Below are positions 15,979-24,337 of a DNA stretch of 64,000 bases, piece after piece. Location: positions 109,390 through 173,389 of the forward strand of contig JAFXLL010000014.1 of NCBI GenBank assembly GCA_017531225.1. The letters run 5' to 3'. This stretch comes from Bacteroidales bacterium. GTDB lineage: Bacteria > Bacteroidota > Bacteroidia > Bacteroidales > F082. The position numbers were made by a program, and so were the translations under genes. The notes under the pieces were generated by a model. The model saw only the letters and a program-made list of their open reading frames with translations. It did no database searches and had not been told where the DNA came from. Position 1 is the stretch's first letter. Every line of letters starts with the position of its first letter.

Positions 15979-16650
15979 ATGAACCCCCACCTCTTCCTCC
16001 AATCCCTCACCAAATTCCTTCTGGGTGTCGTCATCCTAGGCCTGCTCATTTTCTTGCCCGCAGGTTCCGTTCACTATTGGCAGGGTTGGCTGCTGATGGG
16101 TATCCTGTTCGTTCCGATGTTCATCGCGGGACTCGTCATGATGGTCAAAAACCCGGAATTGCTTCAAAAAAGACTCAATGCCAAAGAACAAGAGAAGGAG
16201 CAAAAGACGGTGGTGGCACTATCGGGACTGCTGTTCATCGCCGCCTTTGTCGTCGCTGGGCTCAACTGGCGCTTCCAATGGTGCGTGCTGCCCAGCTGGG
16301 CGGTGTGGGTAGCTGCGGCGCTTTTCTTGGTGTGCTACCTCTTGTATGCGGAGGTGCTGCGCGAAAACACCTACCTCTCGCGGACCATCGAAGTTCAGGA
16401 GCATCAGAAGGTGATCGACACAGGTCTTTATGGCATCGTTCGTCATCCGATGTACATGGCCACAACCCTTCTATTCATGATGATGCCTTTGGTATTGGCC
16501 TCGCCTATCTCCTTCGGCATCATGCTGCTCTATATCCCCCTCATCGCTAAACGTATCCGCAACGAAGAAACTGTGCTGGAACAAGGCTTAGAGGGCTATA
16601 GCGAATACAAACAACGGGTAAAACACAAGGTGATTCCCTATATCTGGTAA
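15979..16650 (+). CDS. isoprenylcysteine carboxyl methyltransferase-family membrane protein
   Basis: 223 residues with five or six hydrophobic segments. The C-terminal signature VIDTGLYGIVRHPMYMA followed by LLYIPLIAKRIRNEETVLEQ and EYKQRVKHKVIPYIW is that of the ICMT/PEMT family of S-adenosylmethionine-dependent membrane methyltransferases. The RHPMY motif and later E are near the cofactor site in the family. Bacterial members methylate lipids or are uncharacterised; no isoprenylated protein substrate is expected. Stands alone, divergent from the TSCPD gene. Confidence 0.8.
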   Translation: MNPHLFLQSLTKFLLGVVILGLLIFLPAGSVHYWQGWLLMGILFVPMFIAGLVMMVKNPELLQKRLNAKEQEKEQKTVVALSGLLFIAAFVVAGLNWRFQWCVLPSWAVWVAAALFLVCYLLYAEVLRENTYLSRTIEVQEHQKVIDTGLYGIVRHPMYMATTLLFMMMPLVLASPISFGIMLLYIPLIAKRIRNEETVLEQGLEGYSEYKQRVKHKVIPYIW

Positions 16651-16672
16651 CATGAATTAAAATCTCAAGGGT

Positions 16673-16866
16673 ATGAAGAAATCTGTGTTTTGGCTGGTAG
16701 TCATTGTTATTGGAACGCTCACGCTGGTATCGTGTGACCATAAGGAAACTTGAATCACGACGGTTATGTAGGCGGATGGCTCGATAGCGAAAACGGGCAA
16801 AAAGCTGTCTATATCATCTCCACTGGCAAAGAGATTCTTGTGGAGGAGATTAGGATGGCCGCATAA
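16673..16866 (+). pseudogene. frameshifted small lipoprotein
   Basis: ATG at 16673 gives a clear lipoprotein signal (MKKSVFWLVVIVIGTLTLVSC) but stops at 16753 after five more residues. A second frame overlapping the stop continues as NHDGYVGGWLDSENGQKAVY and ends at 16866, giving about 62 residues if joined. A one-base shift near 16744-16753 explains both. It fills most of the 226-base gap before the convergent gene at 16877. Unknown family. Confidence 0.45.
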
Positions 16867-16876
16867 CAAGCCATTA

Positions 16877-19225
16877 CTAAGAAACGCTTATCATCTCAAC
16901 AGTTCCCTTAGCCGCATTCATCTTGATGCGATCTCCATTCTTCAAGATTTTCGTGGCTCCTTTCACGTTGACAATGGTGGGTAGGCCATATTCTCTTGCT
17001 ACGACGGCTCCGTGCGATAAGGATGAACCAATCTCGGTAATCAGACCGTTGACGATGGAATAATAAGGCGACCAACCGATATCCGTGAATCTGGCCACCA
17101 TGATTTCTCCCTTTTGTAAGGTGTTCGCATCGTCAGGAGAATACACGATATGCACAATACCTTCGCATTCTCCGTTGGAAACAGGGACGCCTCTCATCAC
17201 GCCATCATTTTCTTCTACATCAAAGACTTCCGCTATGGGTTTGCCGATATAGATGTCGTCAAACGACAACTCTTCTTGGATAGCATGGGCTTTTCGTCTC
17301 CTTATGGCCAGCGGAAGAAGTCGGGTATCACCCTCGATGAGTTGGCCAATCTCTTCATGCGTTAAGAAATAAATCAAATCCGTATCCGAAAGCAGGTGGT
17401 CAGCCACCAGAAGTTCGGCCAATCGGGCATATTGTGTCTTGAACAAATCAATAATCGTAATCAATTGCGATTTCGTGTATTCACGATCCACCACGGCTTG
17501 ACGGGCTTTCTTGGCAAAGGATATAGAGGCTGATTTGAGCAGAGGATTCTTGATAAAGGCGAACTCTTTCCGATAGTCGATCTTATCCTCTTTTTGGACC
17601 AGGTTCATCGGCGACTTAATGATGCATAGCAAATAGTTGATCAACGGCATTTCATCTGCTCGCCAAGGCTTGCTTCTCAGCTCTGCCTCTTTGATGCAGC
17701 GATGGCCATGATGAGCCAAAAAGTCTTGATATTTTCCATGGATTTCCTCGTTGTTTTTGATGAAAGCCAACAATTCATCGGGACGGAAATCCAGAGCTTT
17801 AGGCTCCTGTTTTTTAATCATGATCGCCAAGTCCTGCAAGCGTGACAAAATATCGGCACTTTCGATATTTGGGATATTGGTCAGCAGATGCGATAGGAAG
17901 GCTTGATACTCCTTTTTGTCAGGGAATTCCTTATCAAGCATCATATACAGGGTGCTGGTCGTCCTACCAGAGTAAGCGGAAGAAGCATAGTGGTAGATCA
18001 GACTTTCATCCAAAAAGGCGAGATTGGCATCGATGCTTTTATACAAATCTTGGTAGGAAGAACTCTCCGTGAAGTGAACTTTGGTCAATAGTTCTTTAAA
18101 TTTCTTCATCGCACCGTGCCCCGAGTACACATATTTCAAGAACTTTAAAGAATTGATAGCGCGGACAAACGGATTGGCGTAGGGAATGGTGATGGGCGGA
18201 TAATCGTGGTATTCACCCATAATGGACAGGTTCATCGACTGTGGATTGGCGATGGCGACTTTTGCGTGCATGTTGTACAGCAAATTCATATCAAAAAACA
18301 GATGTCCCGATATGGAGGAAATCAACCTCAACGGCTTTTCTTCGTATGGTGATTTGTACACGCCCGCTATGTAAAGCATATAACGCATGCCATAGTCGAT
18401 GGCCTTCGCCGAAGTGGATAAGGTGAGCGGGGTGACGGCTCCTGGCATCATCTCGCCGACGTTTCTTTTGGTAAACAGATGGTTGCTTACATCATCGTCA
18501 CGGTCGAATTCTTCAATATCGATGACTTCTGTGGTGATGGGACGCATTTGCAAGAGAAACAAATCCCCATCTTTGATGGCCCATTCAACATCCTTCTCTT
18601 CACCGAAAGTCGTTCTTATCTTTCTCCCTGTTTCGTAAAGTTGTTTTATCTCACTTTCGTTGAGCAAATCGTCAGGACAGGAACGATAATTCTTGCGGGA
18701 AATCTCATACTGATGAGCGGCGACTTGTCCGGAAACCAAGTTTTCGCCTTGCCCTTTTACAGCTTCTATCAAGATGGCGGATCCATTATTCGGACTGGCG
18801 GTGAAAAGCACCCCGGCTTTGTCACTGTCCACCATCTCCTGAACGACGATATTCATCATTCCTTGGCTTAAATCGAAATGCTCGACATAATCCTTAACAC
18901 GATGGGAGTTCAGAGAGTTCAGGCATTTTTGGATGCTTTCCAATAAATGAAGCCGATCCACAAACAGACAGGTCTCATATTGTCCGGCATTGGAAGCCGT
19001 TGATTGGTCCTCATTGGAGGCTGAAGAGCGCACTGATACTTGTTGAACGTTTAAGGCATCAAAAGCATGATAAACAGCCTCTTCGTCAATTTGGTCAATT
19101 TCAGTGATTACAAAGCCTTTGGGGACATTAAAGTGCTGTCTGATCAACAAATTCAACCCCTTTGCCTTTCCTCCTACCTTTGGATATAAACTCTCAGGCA
19201 ATTCGCCCAGTGTGTATATTTTCAT
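16877..19225 (-). CDS. rifampicin-phosphotransferase-like PEP/pyruvate dikinase family protein
   Basis: 782 residues. The N-terminal ATP-grasp domain (about 1-235) has KVGGKAKGLNLL, VSVRSSASNEDQ and EMVDSDKAGVLFTASPN. A middle domain opens with NVGEMMPGAVTPLTLS, the pattern of the substrate-binding part of rifampicin phosphotransferases. The C-terminal swivelling domain carries the phosphohistidine, His738, in GSSLSHGAVVAREYGLP. The order ATP-grasp, middle, His domain matches RPH rather than PEP synthase, which puts the His domain centrally. The enzyme would split ATP and pass phosphate through the histidine to a small molecule. It overlaps by four bases the upstream gene at 19222, so the pair acts together. 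Substrate unknown; drug resistance cannot be inferred. Confidence 0.75.
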   Translation of the reverse strand: MKIYTLGELPESLYPKVGGKAKGLNLLIRQHFNVPKGFVITEIDQIDEEAVYHAFDALNVQQVSVRSSASNEDQSTASNAGQYETCLFVDRLHLLESIQKCLNSLNSHRVKDYVEHFDLSQGMMNIVVQEMVDSDKAGVLFTASPNNGSAILIEAVKGQGENLVSGQVAAHQYEISRKNYRSCPDDLLNESEIKQLYETGRKIRTTFGEEKDVEWAIKDGDLFLLQMRPITTEVIDIEEFDRDDDVSNHLFTKRNVGEMMPGAVTPLTLSTSAKAIDYGMRYMLYIAGVYKSPYEEKPLRLISSISGHLFFDMNLLYNMHAKVAIANPQSMNLSIMGEYHDYPPITIPYANPFVRAINSLKFLKYVYSGHGAMKKFKELLTKVHFTESSSYQDLYKSIDANLAFLDESLIYHYASSAYSGRTTSTLYMMLDKEFPDKKEYQAFLSHLLTNIPNIESADILSRLQDLAIMIKKQEPKALDFRPDELLAFIKNNEEIHGKYQDFLAHHGHRCIKEAELRSKPWRADEMPLINYLLCIIKSPMNLVQKEDKIDYRKEFAFIKNPLLKSASISFAKKARQAVVDREYTKSQLITIIDLFKTQYARLAELLVADHLLSDTDLIYFLTHEEIGQLIEGDTRLLPLAIRRRKAHAIQEELSFDDIYIGKPIAEVFDVEENDGVMRGVPVSNGECEGIVHIVYSPDDANTLQKGEIMVARFTDIGWSPYYSIVNGLITEIGSSLSHGAVVAREYGLPTIVNVKGATKILKNGDRIKMNAAKGTVEMISVS

Positions 19226-20238
19226 CTTTTGATATTCTCCAACTTTCTTTGATTAAACCAACGGTCTCTGTTGCCATTAAAGCCAATCTCCAAAATGCCG
19301 CGACACACATTCCCATCAATCATAAACTCTGCGATATTCTCATGCAAGATGTATTGACCCTCTTGAAACCGGTAGGTCACCCCCGCCAACTTCTTAGCCG
19401 TGACATGGATGCTTTGGGAATGATCCAATTGCACTTGGAACGACAGCTCGTGAGGAATTGTCCCTTGGTTGATTTGCTGGAAGTCCAAATCAGCCTGCGT
19501 CAAATAATGCATCCCTGCCTCATCGCGATAATTGCCCACCTCCAACACACTCATCACAGGGTAAGAAACCAAGGAATAATTGAATTGGCGGGAAGGTGAA
19601 ACCGCCATCAGCCACAGGTGGTTGTTCATGTAATTCCAATCCCGTTTCCCGAAGGAATGATCACGCACACAAGGCAAACGGAAATCTATGGTTTTGTCAT
19701 TCAAGGTCAGTTGGCCTTCAAGCACTCCTTCCTGTTCGTAATGGCACTGCCCGCTGACGTTTTGCAGTTGCTCAAAAAACGTCTTGTTCCATTTTTCGTT
19801 GGCAATCCCAGTGGCCATCCTTTCAGCAGGCATATTGCTTGTAAAATCAATAGGCTTTTGATTGGCAATAAAGGTCGCATGAAAGGTGATTTCGTCGTTC
19901 TCATTTAATTTACCCTGATAGGAAATCACCCAATTTTCATCGCTTTTTTCAACAAGGATAGGCGAGCTGCCATTGGGGAAAAACTCCTGTTTTAGAGAAT
20001 AGATCTTGCCCTCCAAATAAATAGCAAACCATGTTTCATCGACATTCACACGCTTGCCTAAACGTGCGAAAAACGACATGTTTTCATCGTGAGCAGAAAA
20101 ATAATAGGAGTTGTTGATCCACGGATCTGTTTCACCTTCGAGTGAGAAGTTCTCGGCATATTGGTAATCAAAAGGATTTTGTTTAACCCTTTTATTTATT
20201 GATTTACAAATGATTGTCTTTTTGAGATTGTAAAACAT
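19222..20238 (-). CDS. lipocalin/AttH-like protein paired with the dikinase
   Basis: 338 residues, predicted mostly strands, no signal peptide. The only strong motif is LPCVRDHSFGKRDWNYMNNH (about 188-207), which resembles the carotenoid-hydratase/AttH lipocalin-like fold. From memory, a similar HSFG.RDW segment precedes dikinases of the same type within single proteins in animals. Its last bases overlap the dikinase start (ATGA). It may supply the small-molecule substrate or bind the product. Not a characterised family to my knowledge. Confidence 0.6.
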   Translation of the reverse strand: MFYNLKKTIICKSINKRVKQNPFDYQYAENFSLEGETDPWINNSYYFSAHDENMSFFARLGKRVNVDETWFAIYLEGKIYSLKQEFFPNGSSPILVEKSDENWVISYQGKLNENDEITFHATFIANQKPIDFTSNMPAERMATGIANEKWNKTFFEQLQNVSGQCHYEQEGVLEGQLTLNDKTIDFRLPCVRDHSFGKRDWNYMNNHLWLMAVSPSRQFNYSLVSYPVMSVLEVGNYRDEAGMHYLTQADLDFQQINQGTIPHELSFQVQLDHSQSIHVTAKKLAGVTYRFQEGQYILHENIAEFMIDGNVCRGILEIGFNGNRDRWFNQRKLENIKR

Positions 20239-20299
20239 ATTCAGGATGCTCGAATGTTTTTGGGATTCGATAGCTTTAATGGTCTTGTTTAACGGGGGA

Positions 20300-20307
20300 C
20301 AAAAGTA
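20300..20307 (-). promoter_or_regulatory. -7 box (TACTTTTG) for the lipocalin-like/dikinase pair
   Basis: Minus-strand TAnnTTTG match, 61 bases before the start at 20238. No good -33 element. Confidence 0.35.
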
Positions 20308-20347
20308 GGAAAAAATACCGTTTCGACCGGATTCAAAGGGTTTTTCG

Positions 20348-20355
20348 TATTTTTG
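20348..20355 (+). promoter_or_regulatory. -7 box (TATTTTTG) for the HAD phosphatase gene
   Basis: TAnnTTTG match 17 bases before the ATG at 20373, divergent from the box at 20300. Confidence 0.45.
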
Positions 20356-20372
20356 CGAAATATAGTGAAGTC

Positions 20373-21014
20373 ATGAAGTACAAACTAGTGATATTCGATT
20401 TGGACGGCACCCTGCTCGACACGCTCGACGACCTCAGTGCGGCAGTCAACCATGCCATGCAGCAAAGAGGTTTCCCCTTGCATACCCGCAGCGAATATAT
20501 GAAGATGGTCGGGCATGGAGCGCGAAACTTAATGAGTCAAGCCTTGCCAATGGAACATAAGGACGACGAGGCCTTGATTGATGCTGCGCTTGCTGACTTT
20601 CGTACCTATTACAATGCTCACATTGATGTTTACACCAAGCCTTTTCCTGGAATACAAGAACTCATTGCCGCACTACATCAAAAAGGGGTGATGCTGGCTG
20701 TTGCCTCGAACAAATTCCAAGAAGGAACGGAGCATTTGATCAAGGAGTTTTTCCCTGAGATTCCTTTTGTGGCTGTTTTGGGCAACCGACAAGGATTCCC
20801 GTTGAAACCAGATCCAGAAGTGGTAGGAGAAGTGCTTCGCAAAGCAGGTATTTCCCAAGACCAAGCCGTCATGGTTGGCGACTCCGACACCGACATGGAA
20901 ACGGCTGCCAACGGAGGCATCCAGGGCATCGCCGTCAACTGGGGCTATCGTGAAATGAACGAATGGGGACATGTGGACAACGTCGAAGAACTCCATAAAA
21001 TCCTCTTCTCATGA
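20373..21014 (+). CDS. HAD-superfamily hydrolase, phosphoglycolate phosphatase-like
   Basis: 213 residues. HAD motif I with both catalytic aspartates is FDLDGTLLDTLDDL (8-21), motif II is AVASNK, and motifs III/IV are KPDPEVVGEVL and MVGDSDTDMETAANGG. The helical cap (about 20-90) fits the Gph/PGMB-like subfamily, acting on phosphoglycolate or a similar small phosphate ester. It overlaps the next gene, ogt, by four bases, suggesting a damage-repair pairing, since phosphoglycolate arises from DNA strand-break repair (inference). Confidence 0.85.
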   Translation: MKYKLVIFDLDGTLLDTLDDLSAAVNHAMQQRGFPLHTRSEYMKMVGHGARNLMSQALPMEHKDDEALIDAALADFRTYYNAHIDVYTKPFPGIQELIAALHQKGVMLAVASNKFQEGTEHLIKEFFPEIPFVAVLGNRQGFPLKPDPEVVGEVLRKAGISQDQAVMVGDSDTDMETAANGGIQGIAVNWGYREMNEWGHVDNVEELHKILFS

Positions 21015-21478
21015 TAACCGTCCAATACCAATCTCCCATCGGAGTCATCACCTTGGTTAGCGACGGGAATTCCCTGACAGAACTGCTGCTTGCACAACCT
21101 TTAATCCAAGACACGTCAAACAACAAAAACCTTCAAGTATTTGAAGAAACCTGCCGCTGGCTTGATTTGTATTTCAGTGGGGAAAAACCATATTTCACTC
21201 CGTCATTAAACCCTCAAGGTTCATTATTTCAGCAAAAAGTCTGGCGTGAGTTGTTGGCTATTCCATATGGACAAACTACCACCTACGGTGCCATTGCCAA
21301 ACACATCAATTGTCGCTCAGCACAAGCGGTCGGCCAAGCCATCCACCACAATCCTATTGCCATTATCATTCCATGCCACCGTGTAATTGGCGCTGACGGC
21401 TCCCTCACAGGCTACGCTTCTGGCCTAGACATCAAACAGCAATTATTAGCTATCGAAAAAACACTTTTTCCAGTGTGA
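21011..21478 (+). CDS. ogt: methylated-DNA--protein-cysteine methyltransferase
   Basis: 155 residues. The active-site motif PCHRVIGADGSLTGYASGL, with the methyl-accepting cysteine, and the upstream FQQKVWRELLAIPYGQTTTYG are complete. The protein removes O6-alkyl groups from guanine in a suicide reaction. Length and single-domain form fit Ogt/MGMT. Translationally coupled to the HAD phosphatase. Ends two bases from a convergent gene. Confidence 0.93.
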   Translation: MITVQYQSPIGVITLVSDGNSLTELLLAQPLIQDTSNNKNLQVFEETCRWLDLYFSGEKPYFTPSLNPQGSLFQQKVWRELLAIPYGQTTTYGAIAKHINCRSAQAVGQAIHHNPIAIIIPCHRVIGADGSLTGYASGLDIKQQLLAIEKTLFPV

Positions 21479-21480
21479 AG

Positions 21481-22107
21481 TCAAACCAAGCTAAAGAAAA
21501 ACTCCTGCTCCAAATACTCCCATTTCACCGTGCCAAAACGGATGAGGTTGGCCAACAAGTTGATCACCTTGTAACGAGGAAGTTTTGACAGCTGCACAAT
21601 TTGTTTTAGCGTTAGTTGGCCTTGCATCACGCCAAGCAGTTGACGAATGTCGTCATTGTAAGTGATCAAAGCCCCTTGTGACTTCTGTGACTCCTTCCAG
21701 AGGGCGAACAGAACTGGCGAAGCCACTATGTTCTCATCCTTGATGCGGATATAGGCTCGCATTTGTCCATCTTCGTCTTGAGCACAAATAGGCTTTTTAT
21801 CGGATGGTGGCACGGTGGCAATGACGACGGTACGTCCCTCGGCATGGTAAGTGTCGAACCTGACGCTTGCCTCAGGCTGACAGTATTTATAAGCCGCTTG
21901 ATGCATCACATAGATCTCTCCCTCTTTACGCACACCGGCGATGAATCCATCGTCGCGCACGCCGATGAGCAGCCGACCGCCGTCGGTATTGGCAAAGGCC
22001 GAAACCGACTTGGCCAGCTTGCGGGCATCATCAACACGGTACTTGAAGTCCTGCTGCTGATGCTCGCCTTCGCCGATGAGACCGAGAAGATAACGCTTGT
22101 CATCCAT
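21481..22107 (-). CDS. AlbA_2 (Schlafen-type) domain protein
   Basis: 208 residues. The N-terminal AlbA_2 domain (about 10-130) shows the family features EHQQQDFKYRVDDARKLAKSVSAFANTDGGRLLIGVRDDG and later YIRIKDENIVAS. A C-terminal winged-helix-like part follows (about 150-205, LTLKQIVQLSKLPRYKVINLLANLI). Members are nucleic-acid-binding proteins annotated as putative transcription factors or, in Schlafens, RNases. Its start lies 8 bases inside the end of the GH92 gene upstream, so it is co-transcribed with it. Role unknown. Confidence 0.8.
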   Translation of the reverse strand: MDDKRYLLGLIGEGEHQQQDFKYRVDDARKLAKSVSAFANTDGGRLLIGVRDDGFIAGVRKEGEIYVMHQAAYKYCQPEASVRFDTYHAEGRTVVIATVPPSDKKPICAQDEDGQMRAYIRIKDENIVASPVLFALWKESQKSQGALITYNDDIRQLLGVMQGQLTLKQIVQLSKLPRYKVINLLANLIRFGTVKWEYLEQEFFFSLV

Positions 22108-24334
22108 GCTGAATAAATTCCAAAATTCCGCCTTCCATGATTTGTTGGTGGGTGATCTTCCAGTCTTTTATAGGCTTGCCGTTCAGCTTCACACTTTTTA
22201 CATGGATGCGCTTAGGAGTTTTATTGGGTGCACTGATGACGAAGTCCTTGCCGTTTTCCAAATGTAAGGTTGCTTTGGTGAACAGAGGCGTGCCGATGAT
22301 ATATTCCGCTGAGCCAGCGTGGAAAGGATAGAAGCCCAAAGCAGAGAAGATGTACCAAGCCGACATCTGGCCGCAGTCGTCGTTGCCGGCATAGCCGCAT
22401 GGCGTGGCACGATAGAACTCGCTGCGCACTTGCTCCACCAGCTCCTGCGTGCGTTCAGGCTTGCCTGCGAAGTTATAGAGATACACGGTGTGATGGCTAG
22501 GTTCGTTGCCGTGGGCGTACTGCCCGATGAAACCGCTGGCGTTGCCATTGACCTCGCCTGAAGTAGCAGTGAGGCTGAAGTTCTCGTCAAGCTTCTTCAA
22601 GAAAGCTTTTTTGCTACCAAACAGGTCGATCAAACCCTGAGGATCATGAGGTACAAACCACATGTATTGCCAAGCGTTGCCTTCAACGAAGCAGGGTTGC
22701 TCGTACGACAATGGATCGAAGTCTTTAATCCAATTGCCTTTTTCGTCTTTCGGGCGGAAAAAGCCCGTTTCTAGGTCGAAGAGGTTTTTGTAGAACATGC
22801 TGCGGCGATAGAAACGCTCATAATCTTCCGTCTTACCAAGTTTCTTGGCAACCATAGCCACACAAGCGTCATCAAAAGCCTGTTCCATGGTGATGCTAAC
22901 GCTTTCTTCTTGAAGTGTCTGCGGCATGTAGCCGTATTGTTCCCACACCTCGAATGGCGAATTGAAATGGCTCCGCGTGCTACTTTCGACCATAGCCTGA
23001 TACGCTTCCTCAACATCGATTCCAGGAATCTCGGCAAGGATGGCATCGGCGAGTACAGGGATGGCGTGGTTGCCAATCATGCAATAGTTGTCCTGACCCC
23101 AAAGGTCCCATATAGGCAGGTAGCCGTAGGTCTGATGGTGCAAGACCATGTCGCGGACAAACTGCGCAGCGATATTGGGAGCAATCAAAGTATAAAGCGG
23201 ATGTGCAGCGCGGAAGGTATCCCAAAGGCTGAAAGTGCTGTGATACACCTGTCCCTTGGGCATCTGCTTGATCTCGAAGTTGGTGGTCATGTAACGACCA
23301 TCCACGTCGCTCATGGTGTTGGGTTGCATCAAAACGTGATAAAGACCAGTGTAAAAAATGGTTTTCTGCTCGTCAGTGCCTTCGACGTCGATGCGGCTAA
23401 GTTCACGCTGCCAAACATCGTGGGCGGCTTGAACATATTCGTCGAAGTTCCAACTTTGGGCTTCGGCCAGCATGTTTTTCCTTGCGCCTTCGTTGTCGAC
23501 AGGCGAGATGGCGACCTTCACCATCAGTTCTTGACCATCAGCAGGATCAAAGCTTAGAGCGGCTCTCAAGGTACGACCGTTCACCACATCGCTGTTGCCG
23601 ACATTCAGTCCGCCGTTCATCAGGAGGTGATTCACAATCGGCTTGGAAAACTCAGCTCGGAAATAGATCTTGCGCAACTTGGCCCATCCGCAAACAACAC
23701 GATAACCTTCAATGGTATGATCATCGACGATGCGAATTTGAGCTTGGATGATGTCGTAATAACGGCGACCAGAATAATAAGCATCGCCGCGAAAAGTCAT
23801 CCTATCAAGGTCAAGGACAACGGTCTGTGGCTTACCTTCGGGAAAAGTATAGCGGTGGATGCCTGTGCGGGTGGTGGCTGAAAGTTCTACGTTCACACCG
23901 CTTTCCTGCAAAAACACTTGATAATACCCTGGTTGAGCAGATTCTTTCGAATGGTTGTAATGCTGTCCAAAATCAGAAGCTTTCAAATCCTCTGGACTCA
24001 CGGCTTTCGACACGGGCATCAGGCTCACATCAATCAAATCCGTACATCCGGTGCCGCTGAGATGGGTGTGGGTGAAGCCATAAATGACATCTTTGTTGTA
24101 GTCATAGCCCGAGCAGGGGTCCCAGGTGACCATTTGTTCCGTCTCGGGACTCAGTTGCACCATGCCTTGTGGCATTGTAGCTCCAGGGAAAGTACTTCCG
24201 CTCAACGCCCCCGTCTCATCGGTCTGGGTACCGATAAAAGGGTTCACATATTGGGTGTAATCGTTGAAATGTTGTGCATTTAAGAACAGTGGCAGCAGTA
24301 AAAGTGCTGCCAATAGGCTATTCGTTTTTTTCAT
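22100..24334 (-). CDS. GH92 alpha-mannosidase, exported
   Basis: 744 residues with a signal peptide (ending FLNAQ). GH92 exo-alpha-mannosidases are calcium-dependent and inverting; they trim mannose from host N-glycans or yeast mannan. Family motifs are complete: QYVNPFIGT at the mature N-terminus, GFTHTHLSGTGCTD, the acid-containing HGNEPSHH, and GNDDCGQMSAWYIFSALGFYP, with the base aspartates. Linkage preference cannot be read. A second GH92 is at 32459. Followed by the T9SS cargo gene three bases upstream on the same strand and overlapped at its 3' end by the AlbA_2 gene. Confidence 0.93.
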   Translation of the reverse strand: MKKTNSLLAALLLLPLFLNAQHFNDYTQYVNPFIGTQTDETGALSGSTFPGATMPQGMVQLSPETEQMVTWDPCSGYDYNKDVIYGFTHTHLSGTGCTDLIDVSLMPVSKAVSPEDLKASDFGQHYNHSKESAQPGYYQVFLQESGVNVELSATTRTGIHRYTFPEGKPQTVVLDLDRMTFRGDAYYSGRRYYDIIQAQIRIVDDHTIEGYRVVCGWAKLRKIYFRAEFSKPIVNHLLMNGGLNVGNSDVVNGRTLRAALSFDPADGQELMVKVAISPVDNEGARKNMLAEAQSWNFDEYVQAAHDVWQRELSRIDVEGTDEQKTIFYTGLYHVLMQPNTMSDVDGRYMTTNFEIKQMPKGQVYHSTFSLWDTFRAAHPLYTLIAPNIAAQFVRDMVLHHQTYGYLPIWDLWGQDNYCMIGNHAIPVLADAILAEIPGIDVEEAYQAMVESSTRSHFNSPFEVWEQYGYMPQTLQEESVSITMEQAFDDACVAMVAKKLGKTEDYERFYRRSMFYKNLFDLETGFFRPKDEKGNWIKDFDPLSYEQPCFVEGNAWQYMWFVPHDPQGLIDLFGSKKAFLKKLDENFSLTATSGEVNGNASGFIGQYAHGNEPSHHTVYLYNFAGKPERTQELVEQVRSEFYRATPCGYAGNDDCGQMSAWYIFSALGFYPFHAGSAEYIIGTPLFTKATLHLENGKDFVISAPNKTPKRIHVKSVKLNGKPIKDWKITHQQIMEGGILEFIQHG

Positions 24335-24337
24335 GGA

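Noticed and set aside
15903..16550. A 215-residue frame overlapping the ICMT-family gene
   Set aside because: The overlapped frame encodes a membrane protein with the full ICMT signature. The alternative is rich in Arg, His and Cys with no motif.
16877..19225. Annotation as a rifampicin resistance enzyme
   Set aside because: Only the domain order and general motifs match; residues of the drug pocket cannot be confirmed, and the gene is paired with a lipocalin-like partner absent from known resistance loci.
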